From: Clostridia bacterium
Lineage (GTDB): Bacteria > Bacillota > Clostridia > Lachnospirales > Lachnospiraceae
Length of the DNA stretch: 48,742 nucleotides
Direction: 5' to 3'
Assembly: GCA_003252135.1 (NCBI GenBank)
Contig: QKDK01000241.1
Location: 1 to 48,742, forward strand
In this document: positions 1-10,085 of the stretch, piece after piece
Layout: the number at the start of each line of letters is the position of its first letter
How positions within the stretch are numbered: position 1 is the first letter of the stretch
Notes under the pieces: model-generated
Told to the model about the DNA's origin: nothing
Databases searched by the model: none
The model's input: only the letters and a program-made list of their open reading frames with translations
Translations under genes and position numbers: made by a program

Positions 1-10
1 TTTTATATTA

Positions 11-68
11 AAAAAGCAGCAGCCATTTTGATTAAAACGAAGTCTTAATCTTTTCCTGGTTGCTGCAA
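11..68 (-). terminator. Rho-independent terminator downstream of the decarboxylase beta/gamma genes
   Basis: Minus strand GCAGCAACC...GGCTGCTGC stem with inner GATTAA/TTAATC pairing, followed by TTTTTT. Confidence 0.8.
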
Positions 69-199
69 TAATTATGATTTTTCCTACATTACTTTTTTAT
101 CCAATACGACTGTTTATAGAACCAGTACATTGCCTCATGCCGTTCTTTCCATTCACAGATCATTCCATCCATTAGTTTTTCAATTCAATGATCCTTTTT

Positions 200-397
200 T
201 CATTGTTCTTTCTGTTCATCATTGGCACTTCCGCTGCCAGACTCCTTGCTTTCTTTTAAGTCATCCTTTTTACTGCCAGTTATCCTGTTCATTATCATCA
301 CGGAAACCATTATAATGATTATAACAGCAAATATTCCTGCCATTCCTCTTCCCATGATATCAAGCCCAAGCATCAGTTGATCTATGATTTTATCCAT
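200..397 (-). CDS. OadG-type small membrane subunit (gamma) of a Na+-translocating decarboxylase
   Basis: Single TM segment (GMAGIFAVIIIIMVSVMIMNRI) then a charged tail; directly downstream of the beta subunit. Start set at MDKIIDQ. Confidence 0.65.
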   Translation of the reverse strand: MDKIIDQLMLGLDIMGRGMAGIFAVIIIIMVSVMIMNRITGSKKDDLKESKESGSGSANDEQKEQ

Positions 398-510
398 ATA
401 TGACCTCATTTCTGCGTCACCCGAGAATTATCAGCCTGTACCGGCGCACGCATATGCACAGACTACCGTTAACATATATCAATCGTTTCAAAAGTTTACA
501 CATGCACAGC

Positions 511-1647
511 TCAAAGCATTCCTGATACGATTTTCATAACAAGCCCACCGGCAATGACCGATGCAATCTGTCCTGATACATTTGCTCCCGCAGCATGCAT
601 CAGAATGATATTACCACGTTTTTCATCTGCAGCCATTTTCTGAACAACTCTGGCCGACATGGGAAATGCAGATATTCCTGCTGCACCGACCATGGGATTG
701 ATTTTCTCACGTCTGAATATATTAATGAACTTTGCAAAAATCACACCGCCTATGGTATCAAATATAAAAGCCAATAAACCTATTCCAAGGATCATGACCG
801 TATCCGCTGTAACGAAATAATCAGCACGCATACTAAATGATATCGTTATTCCAAGCAGCAGTGTGACCAGATTGGCCAATGTATTCTGTGCTGTATCTGA
901 CATCGTTCCCAGCACACCGCATTCGCGTATCAAATTTCCGAACATCAGGAACCCAACCAAAGCAACAGAATTCGGTGCAACGAACCCTGCAATCATGGTA
1001 ACAAAAACCGGAAAAAGAATTCTTGTTGTTTTTGAGATCTTTTTCGGATTATACTGCATGCTGATCTGCCGTTCTGCTTTTGTTGTGACCAGCCGGATTG
1101 CAAAAGGCTGAACGATTGGTACAAGAGCCATATAAGAATATGCCGCCACAGCAATCGCTCCGACATATCCCGAATGAAAAAATTGTGACACAAGTATAGA
1201 TGTCGGGCCATCAGCTGCTCCGATAATACCAATAGACGCTGCATCCTGAAGATCAAATCCCAGCAGCAGAGCCACGCTCAAAGCAAAAAATATGCCAAAC
1301 TGTGCTGCTGCTCCAAACAGCATCATAATTGGGTTTGCCAGCAGCGGACCAAAGTCAATCATGGCCCCAATACCTATAAATAAAAGAAGCGGCAGTGCTT
1401 CAGAAGCTTCAATGCCCACATGGTACATCCATTCCACAATTCCATTGACATTTCCAACACCATCCACCATCTGGTTCAGGACTCCTGAATCCGGCAGATT
1501 CACGAGAATTGCGCCAAAGCCCATAGGCAGCAGCAAAGCCGGTTCATATCCTTTTTTAATTGCCAGTAAAATCAACGTAATACCAACCACATACATGATC
1601 CACTGCTGCCAGGTAACTGACATTATTCCAGTAACTATAAACTCCAT
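511..1647 (-). CDS. Sodium ion-translocating decarboxylase subunit beta (OadB/GcdB family)
   Basis: Polytopic membrane protein with GIIGAADGPTSI and MGFGAILVNLP motifs typical of OadB. Start at MEFIVTGIM after a GAGGAG SD. Confidence 0.9.
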   Translation of the reverse strand: MEFIVTGIMSVTWQQWIMYVVGITLILLAIKKGYEPALLLPMGFGAILVNLPDSGVLNQMVDGVGNVNGIVEWMYHVGIEASEALPLLLFIGIGAMIDFGPLLANPIMMLFGAAAQFGIFFALSVALLLGFDLQDAASIGIIGAADGPTSILVSQFFHSGYVGAIAVAAYSYMALVPIVQPFAIRLVTTKAERQISMQYNPKKISKTTRILFPVFVTMIAGFVAPNSVALVGFLMFGNLIRECGVLGTMSDTAQNTLANLVTLLLGITISFSMRADYFVTADTVMILGIGLLAFIFDTIGGVIFAKFINIFRREKINPMVGAAGISAFPMSARVVQKMAADEKRGNIILMHAAGANVSGQIASVIAGGLVMKIVSGML

Positions 1648-1780
1648 CCTTCTCCTCATTTCTGCATTTTCCACTTCCAAATGCGATAATTGGTTTGCAT
1701 GATCACGCGCTGATTAAAGCATAGCATTCCTTAAAATCCCTGTCAATTGCTGTCCCCATCGTTGATTGATTAAAGAAATA

Positions 1781-1805
1781 AAAAAAAGACGGTATCTCTA
1801 CCATC
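1781..1805 (-). terminator. Terminator downstream of the tRNA-Ser pair
   Basis: Minus GATGGTA-GAGA-TACCGTC followed by TTTTTTTT. Confidence 0.7.
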
Positions 1806-1821
1806 TTCAGAAACGATTCTA

Positions 1822-1910
1822 CGGAGAAAGAGGGATTTGAACCCTCGCACCGCTACTAACGGTCTACTCCCTTTCCAGGGGAGCCCCTTCAGCCACTTGG
1901 GTATTTCTCC
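1822..1910 (-). tRNA. tRNA-Ser (anticodon GGA)
   Basis: Minus GGAGAAATACCCAAGTGGCTGAAGGGGCTCCCCTGGAAAGGGAGTAGAC...GGTTCAAATCCCTCTTTCTCCG; class II tRNA with long variable arm; GGAGAAA/TTTCTCC acceptor. Confidence 0.95.
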
Positions 1911-1953
1911 AATAAACTGATTCATAGCAATATGTAATTGCTTCCTAACAAAA

Positions 1954-2039
1954 CGGAGAATGTGGGATTCGAACCCACGGTCCCTTTCGGAATCACTGGT
2001 TTTCAAGACCAGCCCCTTAAACCGCTCGGGCAACTCTCC
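1954..2039 (-). tRNA. tRNA-Ser (anticodon TGA)
   Basis: Minus GGAGAGTTGCCCGAGCGGTTTAAGGGGCTGGTCTTGAAAACCAGTGATTCCGAAAGGGACCGTGGGTTCGAATCCCACATTCTCCG; class II tRNA, CTTGAAA anticodon loop. Confidence 0.95.
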
Positions 2040-2109
2040 GGATAACGCTCGATTAGTTTACCATACTTATTTTTTACTGTCAAGCATTTTTCCGCAAAGA
2101 AAATGCACT

Positions 2110-2796
2110 TTATTTTTTTAAAAATACCTCCGCCAAACTGATATCTTCCGGTGTTGTAATCTTTATATTTGTATAACTTCCTTCTACCAGCTTCACCTTT
2201 TGATCAGTGTATTTTTCAATCACCATGCTGTCATCTGTTACTGCTTTTCCACTGTCACCCATTAGTTTATCATAAGCCATGAGGATCAGATCGATTGAAA
2301 ATGCCTGGGGTGTCTGTATCATCCAGACCAGTTCTCTTGCAGGAGTCATCTCGACTAACTGCTGACGGTCTGCGATCTTCACCGTATCTTTTGACGGCAT
2401 CCCGGCAACACATGCCTTATATTCTTGCACTGCTTCCATCATTCTGGAAATGATCTGCACCGTGACAAGAGGGCGTGCTCCGTCATGAATCAGAACATAA
2501 TCGGTGTTCTCAATGGCAGACAGTCCTTTGTATACAGAATCATACCGCTCTTTTCCGCCTGTAACAATCCTTGTCACCTTTGTAAAATGGTACCTGTCTA
2601 CTATACTTTCCTTCACATGATCTGCATCACCTTCTCCGACTACAAGGATAATATCATTCACTGCGCTTTCTTCAAAGGCTTTCAGCGAGTAATAGAGAAT
2701 CGGTTTCCCATCAAGTGACATGTATTGTTTTGCAGTTTCACTTTTCATTCGTCTGCCCTGACCTGCAGACAGAATTATTACCGTATATTTATCCAT
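2110..2796 (-). CDS. ispD: 2-C-methyl-D-erythritol 4-phosphate cytidylyltransferase
   Basis: N-terminal ILSAGQGRRMKSETAKQYMSLDGKPILYYSL and VLIHDGARPLV motifs. Confidence 0.93.
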   Translation of the reverse strand: MDKYTVIILSAGQGRRMKSETAKQYMSLDGKPILYYSLKAFEESAVNDIILVVGEGDADHVKESIVDRYHFTKVTRIVTGGKERYDSVYKGLSAIENTDYVLIHDGARPLVTVQIISRMMEAVQEYKACVAGMPSKDTVKIADRQQLVEMTPARELVWMIQTPQAFSIDLILMAYDKLMGDSGKAVTDDSMVIEKYTDQKVKLVEGSYTNIKITTPEDISLAEVFLKK

Positions 2797-2895
2797 ATTT
2801 CCTCATTTCTATGCAGTGTACGCTCGTAAAAATACCGAGCATCCGGGAAGCTTATGTAATCATCATTCCTCAAAAATAGTCCAGCTCTGTTTTCT

Positions 2896-3936
2896 CTATA
2901 TCTTGCGTTCACCGATTTTCAGCCCCGGTACAGCATTCAGATCAAGACCGCTGAAATTTCCTTTGATATACTCATAGTAAGCTGCTGCTCCGATCATCGC
3001 AGCATTATCTGTACAATAAATAAGAGAAGGATACACCAGTGTTAAATTCTCCCTTTTGCAGGCTTCCTCCATCGCTGTACGCAGTCCTGAGTTTGATGCC
3101 ACACCGCCTGCCATGGCAACGGTCGTCATATGAAGGTCTCTTGCTGCATTCATAGTCTTTTCCACAAGAACATCGACTACTGCTGCCTGAAAAGAAGCAG
3201 CAATATCATTTGCATTGACTTCTTCGCCTTTCATGGCTGCCTGATTCAGGTAATTCAATACCGCTGATTTGATTCCGCTGAAGCTGAAATCGTTTGGATG
3301 TCCGTCAATATGAGCACGCGGAAATGCCATTGCCTGCGGATTGCCAGCTTTCGATGCTTTATCAATTTTAGGTCCGCCGGGGTAACCAAATCCTATGGAT
3401 CTTGCCACCTTGTCAAAAGCTTCTCCCGCCGCATCGTCATGTGTCTTTCCGATGATTTCATATACCCCGTATTCCTTCACAACAACAAGATGCGTATGTC
3501 CGCCAGATACAATCAGACACAGAAAAGGCGGCTCCAGATCCGGATGTTCTATGTAGTTGGCAGAAACATGTCCTTCTATATGATGAACGCCGACAAGCGG
3601 CAGGTGTGCTGCATAAGCTATGGCTTTCGCCTCAGCAACACCCACCAGCAAAGCCCCTACCAGTCCCGGTCCATACGTCACTCCAATAGCATCCAGTTCT
3701 GATAACGTAATTCCCGCTTCATTCAGCGCTTCCTGTATGACCACATCGATATTCTCAATATGTTTTCTGGAAGCTATCTCAGGTACAACACCGCCATACA
3801 TGGTATGAAGGTCGATTTGCGACGAAATCACGTTAGAAAGTACTGTTCTTCCATTGCGGACAACTGCTGCAGCCGTCTCATCACATGAGGTCTCTATTGC
3901 TAGTATGGTAATATCTTTCTTTATCTTACTCTCCAT
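2896..3936 (-). CDS. tsaD: tRNA N6-adenosine threonylcarbamoyltransferase
   Basis: [40 protein letters not shown] motifs of the Kae1/TsaD family. Confidence 0.96.
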   Translation of the reverse strand: MESKIKKDITILAIETSCDETAAAVVRNGRTVLSNVISSQIDLHTMYGGVVPEIASRKHIENIDVVIQEALNEAGITLSELDAIGVTYGPGLVGALLVGVAEAKAIAYAAHLPLVGVHHIEGHVSANYIEHPDLEPPFLCLIVSGGHTHLVVVKEYGVYEIIGKTHDDAAGEAFDKVARSIGFGYPGGPKIDKASKAGNPQAMAFPRAHIDGHPNDFSFSGIKSAVLNYLNQAAMKGEEVNANDIAASFQAAVVDVLVEKTMNAARDLHMTTVAMAGGVASNSGLRTAMEEACKRENLTLVYPSLIYCTDNAAMIGAAAYYEYIKGNFSGLDLNAVPGLKIGERKI

Positions 3937-3950
3937 TATTTCTTTATCTC

Positions 3951-4550
3951 CTAATTTGACTCCGTCTCACCCTGATCAACAATTCTCCAGCCGACAATTC
4001 TCCATAAATTTACATCGTCCTTACGAAAAAGGAATTCTTCATAAACTTTGCTGTAGGAAGCCTCCTGTCTGGTTGTAAATGATGCAATGAGACGGGCATA
4101 GCTTTCATCGTCAGCTTCCCATTCAACAACATTTCCCGCGCTTTCAACATTATAGGAGGTGATTGTTTTCCCTGTTGCCTGATAATCTGTGATTTCCTGC
4201 TTCAAGCTGTCCAAATGATCATCAAAAGGATTATTGCTCAAAAATTCTTCATCAAACAACAGCCGCATCTGCTTTACCATAGCTTCCAGCTGCGTATCAT
4301 CAAGGCTTTCGTTATAGCTGCATTCAACAATACGGCAGTATAATTTCAAAACAGCTCTTGGCGTCAGCGGATAATCCGATTCAAGATCCATGGCCAGAAG
4401 CTGTTCTGTCTCTGTCAAAACCGTGGCCGTATCCTCTTCGACCTGTGCTTTTTTCTTCTCTTTGATAACGATATAGCACCCGGCAATCAGTGCCAGAATA
4501 ATCAGCATTATGAAAATCGTCTGTATTGTGCTCTTTACTGAATTCTTCAT
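3951..4550 (-). CDS. Membrane-anchored hypothetical protein (DUF6715-like)
   Basis: N-terminal TM helix, no catalytic motif recognised, packed between rnz and tsaD. Family name recalled, not searched. Confidence 0.55.
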   Translation of the reverse strand: MKNSVKSTIQTIFIMLIILALIAGCYIVIKEKKKAQVEEDTATVLTETEQLLAMDLESDYPLTPRAVLKLYCRIVECSYNESLDDTQLEAMVKQMRLLFDEEFLSNNPFDDHLDSLKQEITDYQATGKTITSYNVESAGNVVEWEADDESYARLIASFTTRQEASYSKVYEEFLFRKDDVNLWRIVGWRIVDQGETESN

Positions 4551-4612
4551 GCTACCCTCTTTCTGCGCCAGTCTTTCACTGTTTACCCTTTGTGCTCCAT
4601 GATACCTGAATA

Positions 4613-5527
4613 TTATTCATTTTTATCAAAATCAAGAGTGACCATCCTGCCGTCCCTGCTGACAACCGAAGCATCAAAAATCTTTTTTACCTCGTTCTGA
4701 TACTGCTCCGGCCCCACCAAAGACGGACTGTAATGTGTCAGCCAAAGCTCTGTGACCTTCGCTTGAGCAGCTATTCTGGCTGCTTCATAAAATGTCATAT
4801 GCTTATGTTCTGCTGCTTTTTTCTCCATGCCCGGTTCACCATACATGCCTTCGCATATAAAAAGATCCGAACCGGCAGCGTTATCGACAATGGATTTCGT
4901 CGGTCTCGAATCGGTACAATATGTAAGCTTTATCCCTTTTCTTGGAGGACCAAGTATCAGATCCTGTGTGTAGCGTACGCCGTCAAGCACGACCTCTTCG
5001 CCTTTTTGCAGCTTATTCCAGGCCTTCATCGGCACATTATTCTCCTGCGCCTTTTCCGGCTGAAATCTTCCTGCCCTTACTATCTCCAGAGAATAACCAT
5101 AACAGGTAATGTTGTGATTTACCCGGAAAGCCTTGATCTGATACCCGTTCAGATCAATAATCTCTTCTGACTGTGTAAGCTCATGATATTCAAGCTCGAA
5201 GGGAAGCTCAGGTGCGATAATCCTCAGTGCGCTGACTACTGTTTCCAGCCCCTTTGGTCCGATCAGCGTAACAGGTCTTGTACGGTCTGCATTTCCCATG
5301 GAAAGCAGCAGTCCAGGCAGGCCGCTGATATGGTCACCATGAAAATGTGTGAAACAAATAGTATCAATCGGATGAAAGCTCCAGCCGCTCTTTCTGAGAG
5401 CTATCTGAGTTCCTTCTCCGCAGTCAATTAACAGCGAGCTTCCATTATATCTGGTCAGCAGGGCAGTCAGCCAGCGATTTGGCAGCGGCATCATCCCTCC
5501 CGTTCCTAACAAACAAACATCTAACAT
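4613..5527 (-). CDS. rnz: Ribonuclease Z
   Basis: GTGGMMPLPNRWLTALL, FTHFHGDHISGLPGLL, HKHMTFYEAA and LTHYSPS motifs. Start at MLDVCLLG after GGAG. Confidence 0.92.
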   Translation of the reverse strand: MLDVCLLGTGGMMPLPNRWLTALLTRYNGSSLLIDCGEGTQIALRKSGWSFHPIDTICFTHFHGDHISGLPGLLLSMGNADRTRPVTLIGPKGLETVVSALRIIAPELPFELEYHELTQSEEIIDLNGYQIKAFRVNHNITCYGYSLEIVRAGRFQPEKAQENNVPMKAWNKLQKGEEVVLDGVRYTQDLILGPPRKGIKLTYCTDSRPTKSIVDNAAGSDLFICEGMYGEPGMEKKAAEHKHMTFYEAARIAAQAKVTELWLTHYSPSLVGPEQYQNEVKKIFDASVVSRDGRMVTLDFDKNE

Positions 5528-5629
5528 GTAAAATCTCCAATTCTGGTTTCTTATTAAATAATGCAAATCCACAAAGATCAATTCTATAGTGCAATAATAC
5601 CGCAGGCTTTTCGCACAACATATGGACCG

Positions 5630-6070
5630 TTACTGTTTATCCTGTAACCACATAATAATTGCATCTTCTTTGGGTTTTTCATAGAAATCCTTGCGTATTC
5701 CGGCATCTTTAAAGCCAAGTTTGTGATACAGATGAATGGCAGGCGCATTGCTGACGCGTACTTCCAGGGTAAAATCATAAAGTCCGGCTTCTTTACCAAG
5801 CTGCAGAAGACAGCAAAGCAGCTGCCCTGCATATCCCTTGTTTCTGTACTGCTCTGAAACTGCCACATTCGTTATCTGACCTTCACCGGCAATTCCCCAT
5901 AATCCGCAATATCCGCAGATCGATCCTTCCTCTTCAGCTACAAGGTAAATGTCCTTCTCAGCATTCACTGCATCCAGAAAGCTTTCTTCGCTCCATGGAT
6001 GTGAAAAGGTACTGTTCTCGATTGCACAGACCTGCGTTATATCATCCCTGTTCATTCGTCTGATCTGCAT
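5630..6070 (-). CDS. rimI: Ribosomal protein S18-alanine N-acetyltransferase (GNAT)
   Basis: ITNVAVSEQYRNKGYAGQLL acetyl-CoA binding motif; overlaps tsaB. Confidence 0.92.
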   Translation of the reverse strand: MQIRRMNRDDITQVCAIENSTFSHPWSEESFLDAVNAEKDIYLVAEEEGSICGYCGLWGIAGEGQITNVAVSEQYRNKGYAGQLLCCLLQLGKEAGLYDFTLEVRVSNAPAIHLYHKLGFKDAGIRKDFYEKPKEDAIIMWLQDKQ

Positions 6071-6767
6071 TCTGCTTCTCCTTCAACTCACGTTCTGCCT
6101 GTGATAAGCGCAGATATTCCGGAACAAACTCTGCAGACGACAGATACTTTCCTTCTATATAATAATGCAGAGCCGCAACGGCAAGACTTCCAGCTCTCTG
6201 CTTAACCAAATGCGGCGGAGCAAAAAGGTAAGGAATGGTCAATCTTTCTTTCAAAAGCTCACGAAAGACTGTAATTCCGTCACCAAGAAATATGGTGGTG
6301 CGGCACATACTGTTCACATTATCGATCAGTTCGTCTATGGAACAGGCTGTCTGCCGGCTCAAAGGAAGAACCTTATCCTGTTTGCATTCATACAATCCTG
6401 TATATACCTGGTTACGTCTTGCATCCATCATCGGGCAGATCAGATGCTCTGTGCCCATATAATTATATGCCAGCATATCCAGAGTCGGCACTGCTATGAT
6501 CTTTTTATTTAATGACATTGCCAGTCCTTTTGCAGTTGCCGCTCCAATTCTTAGTCCTGTAAAGGAACCAGGCCCGGCTGAAACCGCAATGGCATCCAGC
6601 TCATCTGGTTCCATCTCGATCATCCTCATGATTTCATCAATCATAGGGAGAAGCGTCTGTGAATGTGTCTTCTTATAATCAATTGTATATTCTGCTGCCA
6701 GCGTTTCATCTGTTAAAAGAGCAACAGACGCCACCTGGCCCGAAGCATCGATCGCAAGTATTCTCAT
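6042..6767 (-). CDS. tsaB: tRNA threonylcarbamoyladenosine biosynthesis protein TsaB
   Basis: MRILAIDASGQVASVALL, SAGPGSFTGLRIGAATAKGLA motifs. Confidence 0.94.
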   Translation of the reverse strand: MRILAIDASGQVASVALLTDETLAAEYTIDYKKTHSQTLLPMIDEIMRMIEMEPDELDAIAVSAGPGSFTGLRIGAATAKGLAMSLNKKIIAVPTLDMLAYNYMGTEHLICPMMDARRNQVYTGLYECKQDKVLPLSRQTACSIDELIDNVNSMCRTTIFLGDGITVFRELLKERLTIPYLFAPPHLVKQRAGSLAVAALHYYIEGKYLSSAEFVPEYLRLSQAERELKEKQNADQTNEQG

Positions 6768-6773
6768 GATTCC

Positions 6774-6870
6774 TCCTCATTCCTGCGCTGATCTTTGCGC
6801 ATATCAAGTTTGAACGAGCGGTGACGCGCGAAGCACAAACTTGTTTGTGAAAGAATTATCTAATTCTTCC
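6774..6870. repeat. Interspersed intergenic repeat, copy 1 (upstream of tsaB, includes its RBS)
   Basis: Positions 6774-6840 match 18573-18639 with 2 mismatches in 67; downstream module AAAGAATTATCTA(A/G)TTCTT recurs near 38697. Confidence 0.85.
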
Positions 6871-6887
6871 ACTCCTTTCATCCTCTT

Positions 6888-7310
6888 CTATTCGGTAACA
6901 GTAATTCTTCTATAATCAAGGCCCTTGGTCAGATCCTTTTCAATCAGTATCCTTTTGCTCCTCTTTGGTATGATATCTTCGATCAGTTCTGCCCACTCTA
7001 TCAGACAGACACCGCCTTTATCGAAATACTCATCTCCTCCGATACCTAGCAGCTCATCGCTTCCACTCATCCGATAAACATCAAAATGATAAAGTGCCAG
7101 CCTGCCTTCTTCATATATCTGCAGTATCGTAAAGGTCGGACTGCTTACCGGTTCTTCAATGCCAAGTCCAAATGCAAATCCTTTTGTAAGAACAGTTTTC
7201 CCGGTACCCAAGTCTCCTGACAGGCAAAAAACATCACCAGGCACAGCTGTCTCCCCTAATTTTTTCCCAAACGCAAAGGTGTCCTGTGCGCTGTAACTTT
7301 CCTGTATCAA
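6888..7310 (-). CDS. tsaE: tRNA threonylcarbamoyladenosine biosynthesis ATPase TsaE
   Basis: GDLGTGKTVLTKGFAFGLGI Walker A, SSPTFTILQIYEE motif; TTG start. Confidence 0.93.
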   Translation of the reverse strand: MIQESYSAQDTFAFGKKLGETAVPGDVFCLSGDLGTGKTVLTKGFAFGLGIEEPVSSPTFTILQIYEEGRLALYHFDVYRMSGSDELLGIGGDEYFDKGGVCLIEWAELIEDIIPKRSKRILIEKDLTKGLDYRRITVTE

Positions 7311-7436
7311 TGCTCTGATTCCTTTCTATTCCTGTAAATCCATTGTTTTCATTATAACCGTTCTGTCTCTTTGCGTAAAGCACTTCTTCATAATACGGAC
7401 TGTCCGCAGACATTGACGGGCCCACACAAAAACAAC

Positions 7437-7464
7437 AAGCCTTCCGAGCTTCTCCCGGAAGGCT
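7437..7464 (-). terminator. Terminator downstream of tex
   Basis: Minus AAGCCTTCCGGGAGAAGCTCGGAAGGCTTGTTGTTTTTG. Confidence 0.75.
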
Positions 7465-7470
7465 TATGCT

Positions 7471-9894
7471 TTATAGAATCATTGTCAGCTGAATTCTCTT
7501 CTTCTGAACATCAACGCTCATAACTTTAACATCAACAATATCGCCTACACTAACAGCATCCAGCGGATGCTTGATGAACTTCTTATTCGTGATCTGAGAA
7601 ATATGCACCAGACCATCCTGATGCACACCAATATCAACAAACACGCCAAAATCAATAACATTGCGTACAGTCCCTTTAAGAATCATTCCCTCGCTTAAAT
7701 CTTTCATTTCCATAACATCGGTGCGAAGGATCGGCTTTGGCATCTCATCACGTGGATCACGTCCAGGTTTTTCGAGTTCTTTAATGATATCTGTAAGGGT
7801 AATCACACCAATACCAAGCTCTTTAGCAAGCTTGTCTTTATCTTTTACCAACCTTCCAAGCTGCGATAGCCCATCTGTTGTGACCATTGTATGATCAGAT
7901 GCAGGCAGCTTTTTATCAGCCGAGACAGCACTGACTGCATTGGTTTCCTGTGCAGCCGGCTCTGCAGTCCTTCCGCCTCCTGCCAGTGCAGCCATCAGTG
8001 CCTGACCCATGGCAGTACTGGTGTTCATATTTCGTCCTGGTTTCTGGTTTCTGTCATTGCGGTCACGGCGGACGGGAGCATTGGCCTCCGGCCTTTCCGG
8101 CTGCGGATTCTGCGACTTTGTCTTTTCGAACACTTCTCTTTGCTGTAACTGTACCTTTTTAATGTCTTCGGCTGTAAAACCTAAAGACTTAAGCAGCTGT
8201 TTCGCTGCATCATAGGATTCCGGGTGCACACTTGTCTCATCGAGCGGGTCACTGCCACCATGTATACGAAGGAAACCGGCACACTGCTCATATGCCTTTG
8301 GTCCAAGTTTTGGAACTTTTAACAGCTGTGTTCTTGATGTAAATTTTCCATTCGCTTCTCTGTATACAACGATGTTTTTTGCAATCACTTTGCTGATACC
8401 GGAGATATACTCCAGCAAAGACGCTGATGCCGTATTTAAATCGACACCGACCTTATTAACACAGTCTTCTACAACACCGCTGAGTGATTCTCCAAGCTTT
8501 TTCTGATTCATATCATGCTGATACTGTCCGACTCCGATTGATTTCGGATCGATCTTCACCAGCTCTGCAAGCGGATCCTGTAACCTTCTTGCAATAGATG
8601 CTGCGCTTCGCTGTCCAACATCAAAATTCGGAAATTCCTCTGTTGCCAGCTTACTGGCTGAATACACGGATGCACCTGCTTCATTCACAATGATATATTG
8701 CAGCGGCCTTTTTACTTCCTTTAACAGTTCTACGATGATCTGCTCTGATTCTCTGGATGCAGTTCCGTTGCCCACAGATATCAGGGTGATGTTGTAGGCT
8801 TCAATTAACCTTTTTAATGTTTTTTTTGCTTCTTCCACTTTATTCTGCGGCGCTGTCGGATAGATGACAACTGTATCAAGTACCTTTCCTGTCCCATCCA
8901 CGACCGCAAGCTTACAGCCGGTGCGAAATGCCGGATCCCACCCAAGCACAGTCTGTCCGACAATAGGCGGCTGCATTAAAAGCTGGTGCAGATTCTTGCC
9001 AAATACCTTGATAGCACCATCTTCCGCCTTTTCTGTCAGATCATTTCTGATTTCGCGATCAATGGCCGGTGCAATCAGCCTGGTATAGCTGTCAGCAATT
9101 GCCTGGAACAGATAACTTTCTGTATTTTTATTCTCACCCTTGATGACCTGCTTTGCAAGGAAACGCAGGATTCTTTCTTCCGGTGCTGTTATCTTTACAT
9201 TCAGAATTTTTTCTGCTTCTCCGCGGTTTTGGGCCAGAATTCTGTGTCCCGGGATCTTATCGATCTTTTCTTCATAATTATAGTACATCTCATATACCGA
9301 TTCAGCCTTTTCATCTTTAGCGGTACAAACTACTGTTCCTTCATCAAAGGTTGCCTGACGAATATAGCTTCTGTAATCTGCATTGTCAGAAATCATTTCT
9401 GCAATAATATCAAGAGCTCCCTGAATTGCTTCCGCAACCGATGCCACTTCCTTTTCAGGATCAACATATGCCATTGCTTCTGCTTCCACGGAAACTGTAA
9501 TTTCCTGTTTCAAAATAAGTTCAGCCAGCAAGTCGAGTCCTTTTTCTTTTGCAATGGTAGCTTTTGTCCTTCTCTTTGGGCGGTAAGGTCGATAAAGATC
9601 CTCAACCACAACAAGCGTCTTTGCTTCCTCTATCTGCTTTTTCAGTTCAGCAGTAAGCTTTCCCTGCTCTTCTATCGTTGAGATGACCTGTGCTTTCTTT
9701 TCTTCGAGATTTCTAAGATACGTAAGTCTCTCATCCAAATTACGCAGCACCTCGTCATCAAGTGATCCTGTCACTTCTTTTCGGTAACGTGCTATAAACG
9801 GTATGGTATTGCCTTCGTCGATCAGCTGCACAGTCGCCTGTACCTGCTCAAGACGTATCCCCAGCTCTTCTTTTAACTGTTCAAATATACTCAT
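7471..9894 (-). CDS. tex: Tex family RNA-binding transcriptional accessory protein
   Basis: Full-length Tex architecture with C-terminal S1 domain (GMILKGTVRNVIDFGVFVDIGVHQDGLVHISQI). Confidence 0.94.
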   Translation of the reverse strand: MSIFEQLKEELGIRLEQVQATVQLIDEGNTIPFIARYRKEVTGSLDDEVLRNLDERLTYLRNLEEKKAQVISTIEEQGKLTAELKKQIEEAKTLVVVEDLYRPYRPKRRTKATIAKEKGLDLLAELILKQEITVSVEAEAMAYVDPEKEVASVAEAIQGALDIIAEMISDNADYRSYIRQATFDEGTVVCTAKDEKAESVYEMYYNYEEKIDKIPGHRILAQNRGEAEKILNVKITAPEERILRFLAKQVIKGENKNTESYLFQAIADSYTRLIAPAIDREIRNDLTEKAEDGAIKVFGKNLHQLLMQPPIVGQTVLGWDPAFRTGCKLAVVDGTGKVLDTVVIYPTAPQNKVEEAKKTLKRLIEAYNITLISVGNGTASRESEQIIVELLKEVKRPLQYIIVNEAGASVYSASKLATEEFPNFDVGQRSAASIARRLQDPLAELVKIDPKSIGVGQYQHDMNQKKLGESLSGVVEDCVNKVGVDLNTASASLLEYISGISKVIAKNIVVYREANGKFTSRTQLLKVPKLGPKAYEQCAGFLRIHGGSDPLDETSVHPESYDAAKQLLKSLGFTAEDIKKVQLQQREVFEKTKSQNPQPERPEANAPVRRDRNDRNQKPGRNMNTSTAMGQALMAALAGGGRTAEPAAQETNAVSAVSADKKLPASDHTMVTTDGLSQLGRLVKDKDKLAKELGIGVITLTDIIKELEKPGRDPRDEMPKPILRTDVMEMKDLSEGMILKGTVRNVIDFGVFVDIGVHQDGLVHISQITNKKFIKHPLDAVSVGDIVDVKVMSVDVQKKRIQLTMIL

Positions 9895-10022
9895 CTGTCT
9901 GCTCCTTGTCTTTCTTTGACTGTTTGCCTCACAGCTACCTTATCATACCATTTAACTACTTTAAAATCAATTGCGAGTGTTCGCGATCTTTGTCAGACAG
10001 GAATATATGGAATAGTTATCCA

Positions 10023-10051
10023 TTGCATTTACAGGACCATTGTCTTATAAT
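10023..10051 (+). promoter_or_regulatory. Sigma-A-like promoter of the HEXXH protein gene
   Basis: TTGCAT-N17-TATAAT. Confidence 0.6.
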
Positions 10052-10085
10052 GAAGATGTAAAATTGTATGCAGGGAGGTGGCAGG

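Noticed and set aside
1770-2033. 87-aa minus-strand ORF
   Set aside because: Lies across both tRNA-Ser genes on the same strand; translation artifact.
8986-9681. 231-aa plus-strand ORF
   Set aside because: Antisense to tex; Cys/Phe-rich, low-quality shadow ORF.
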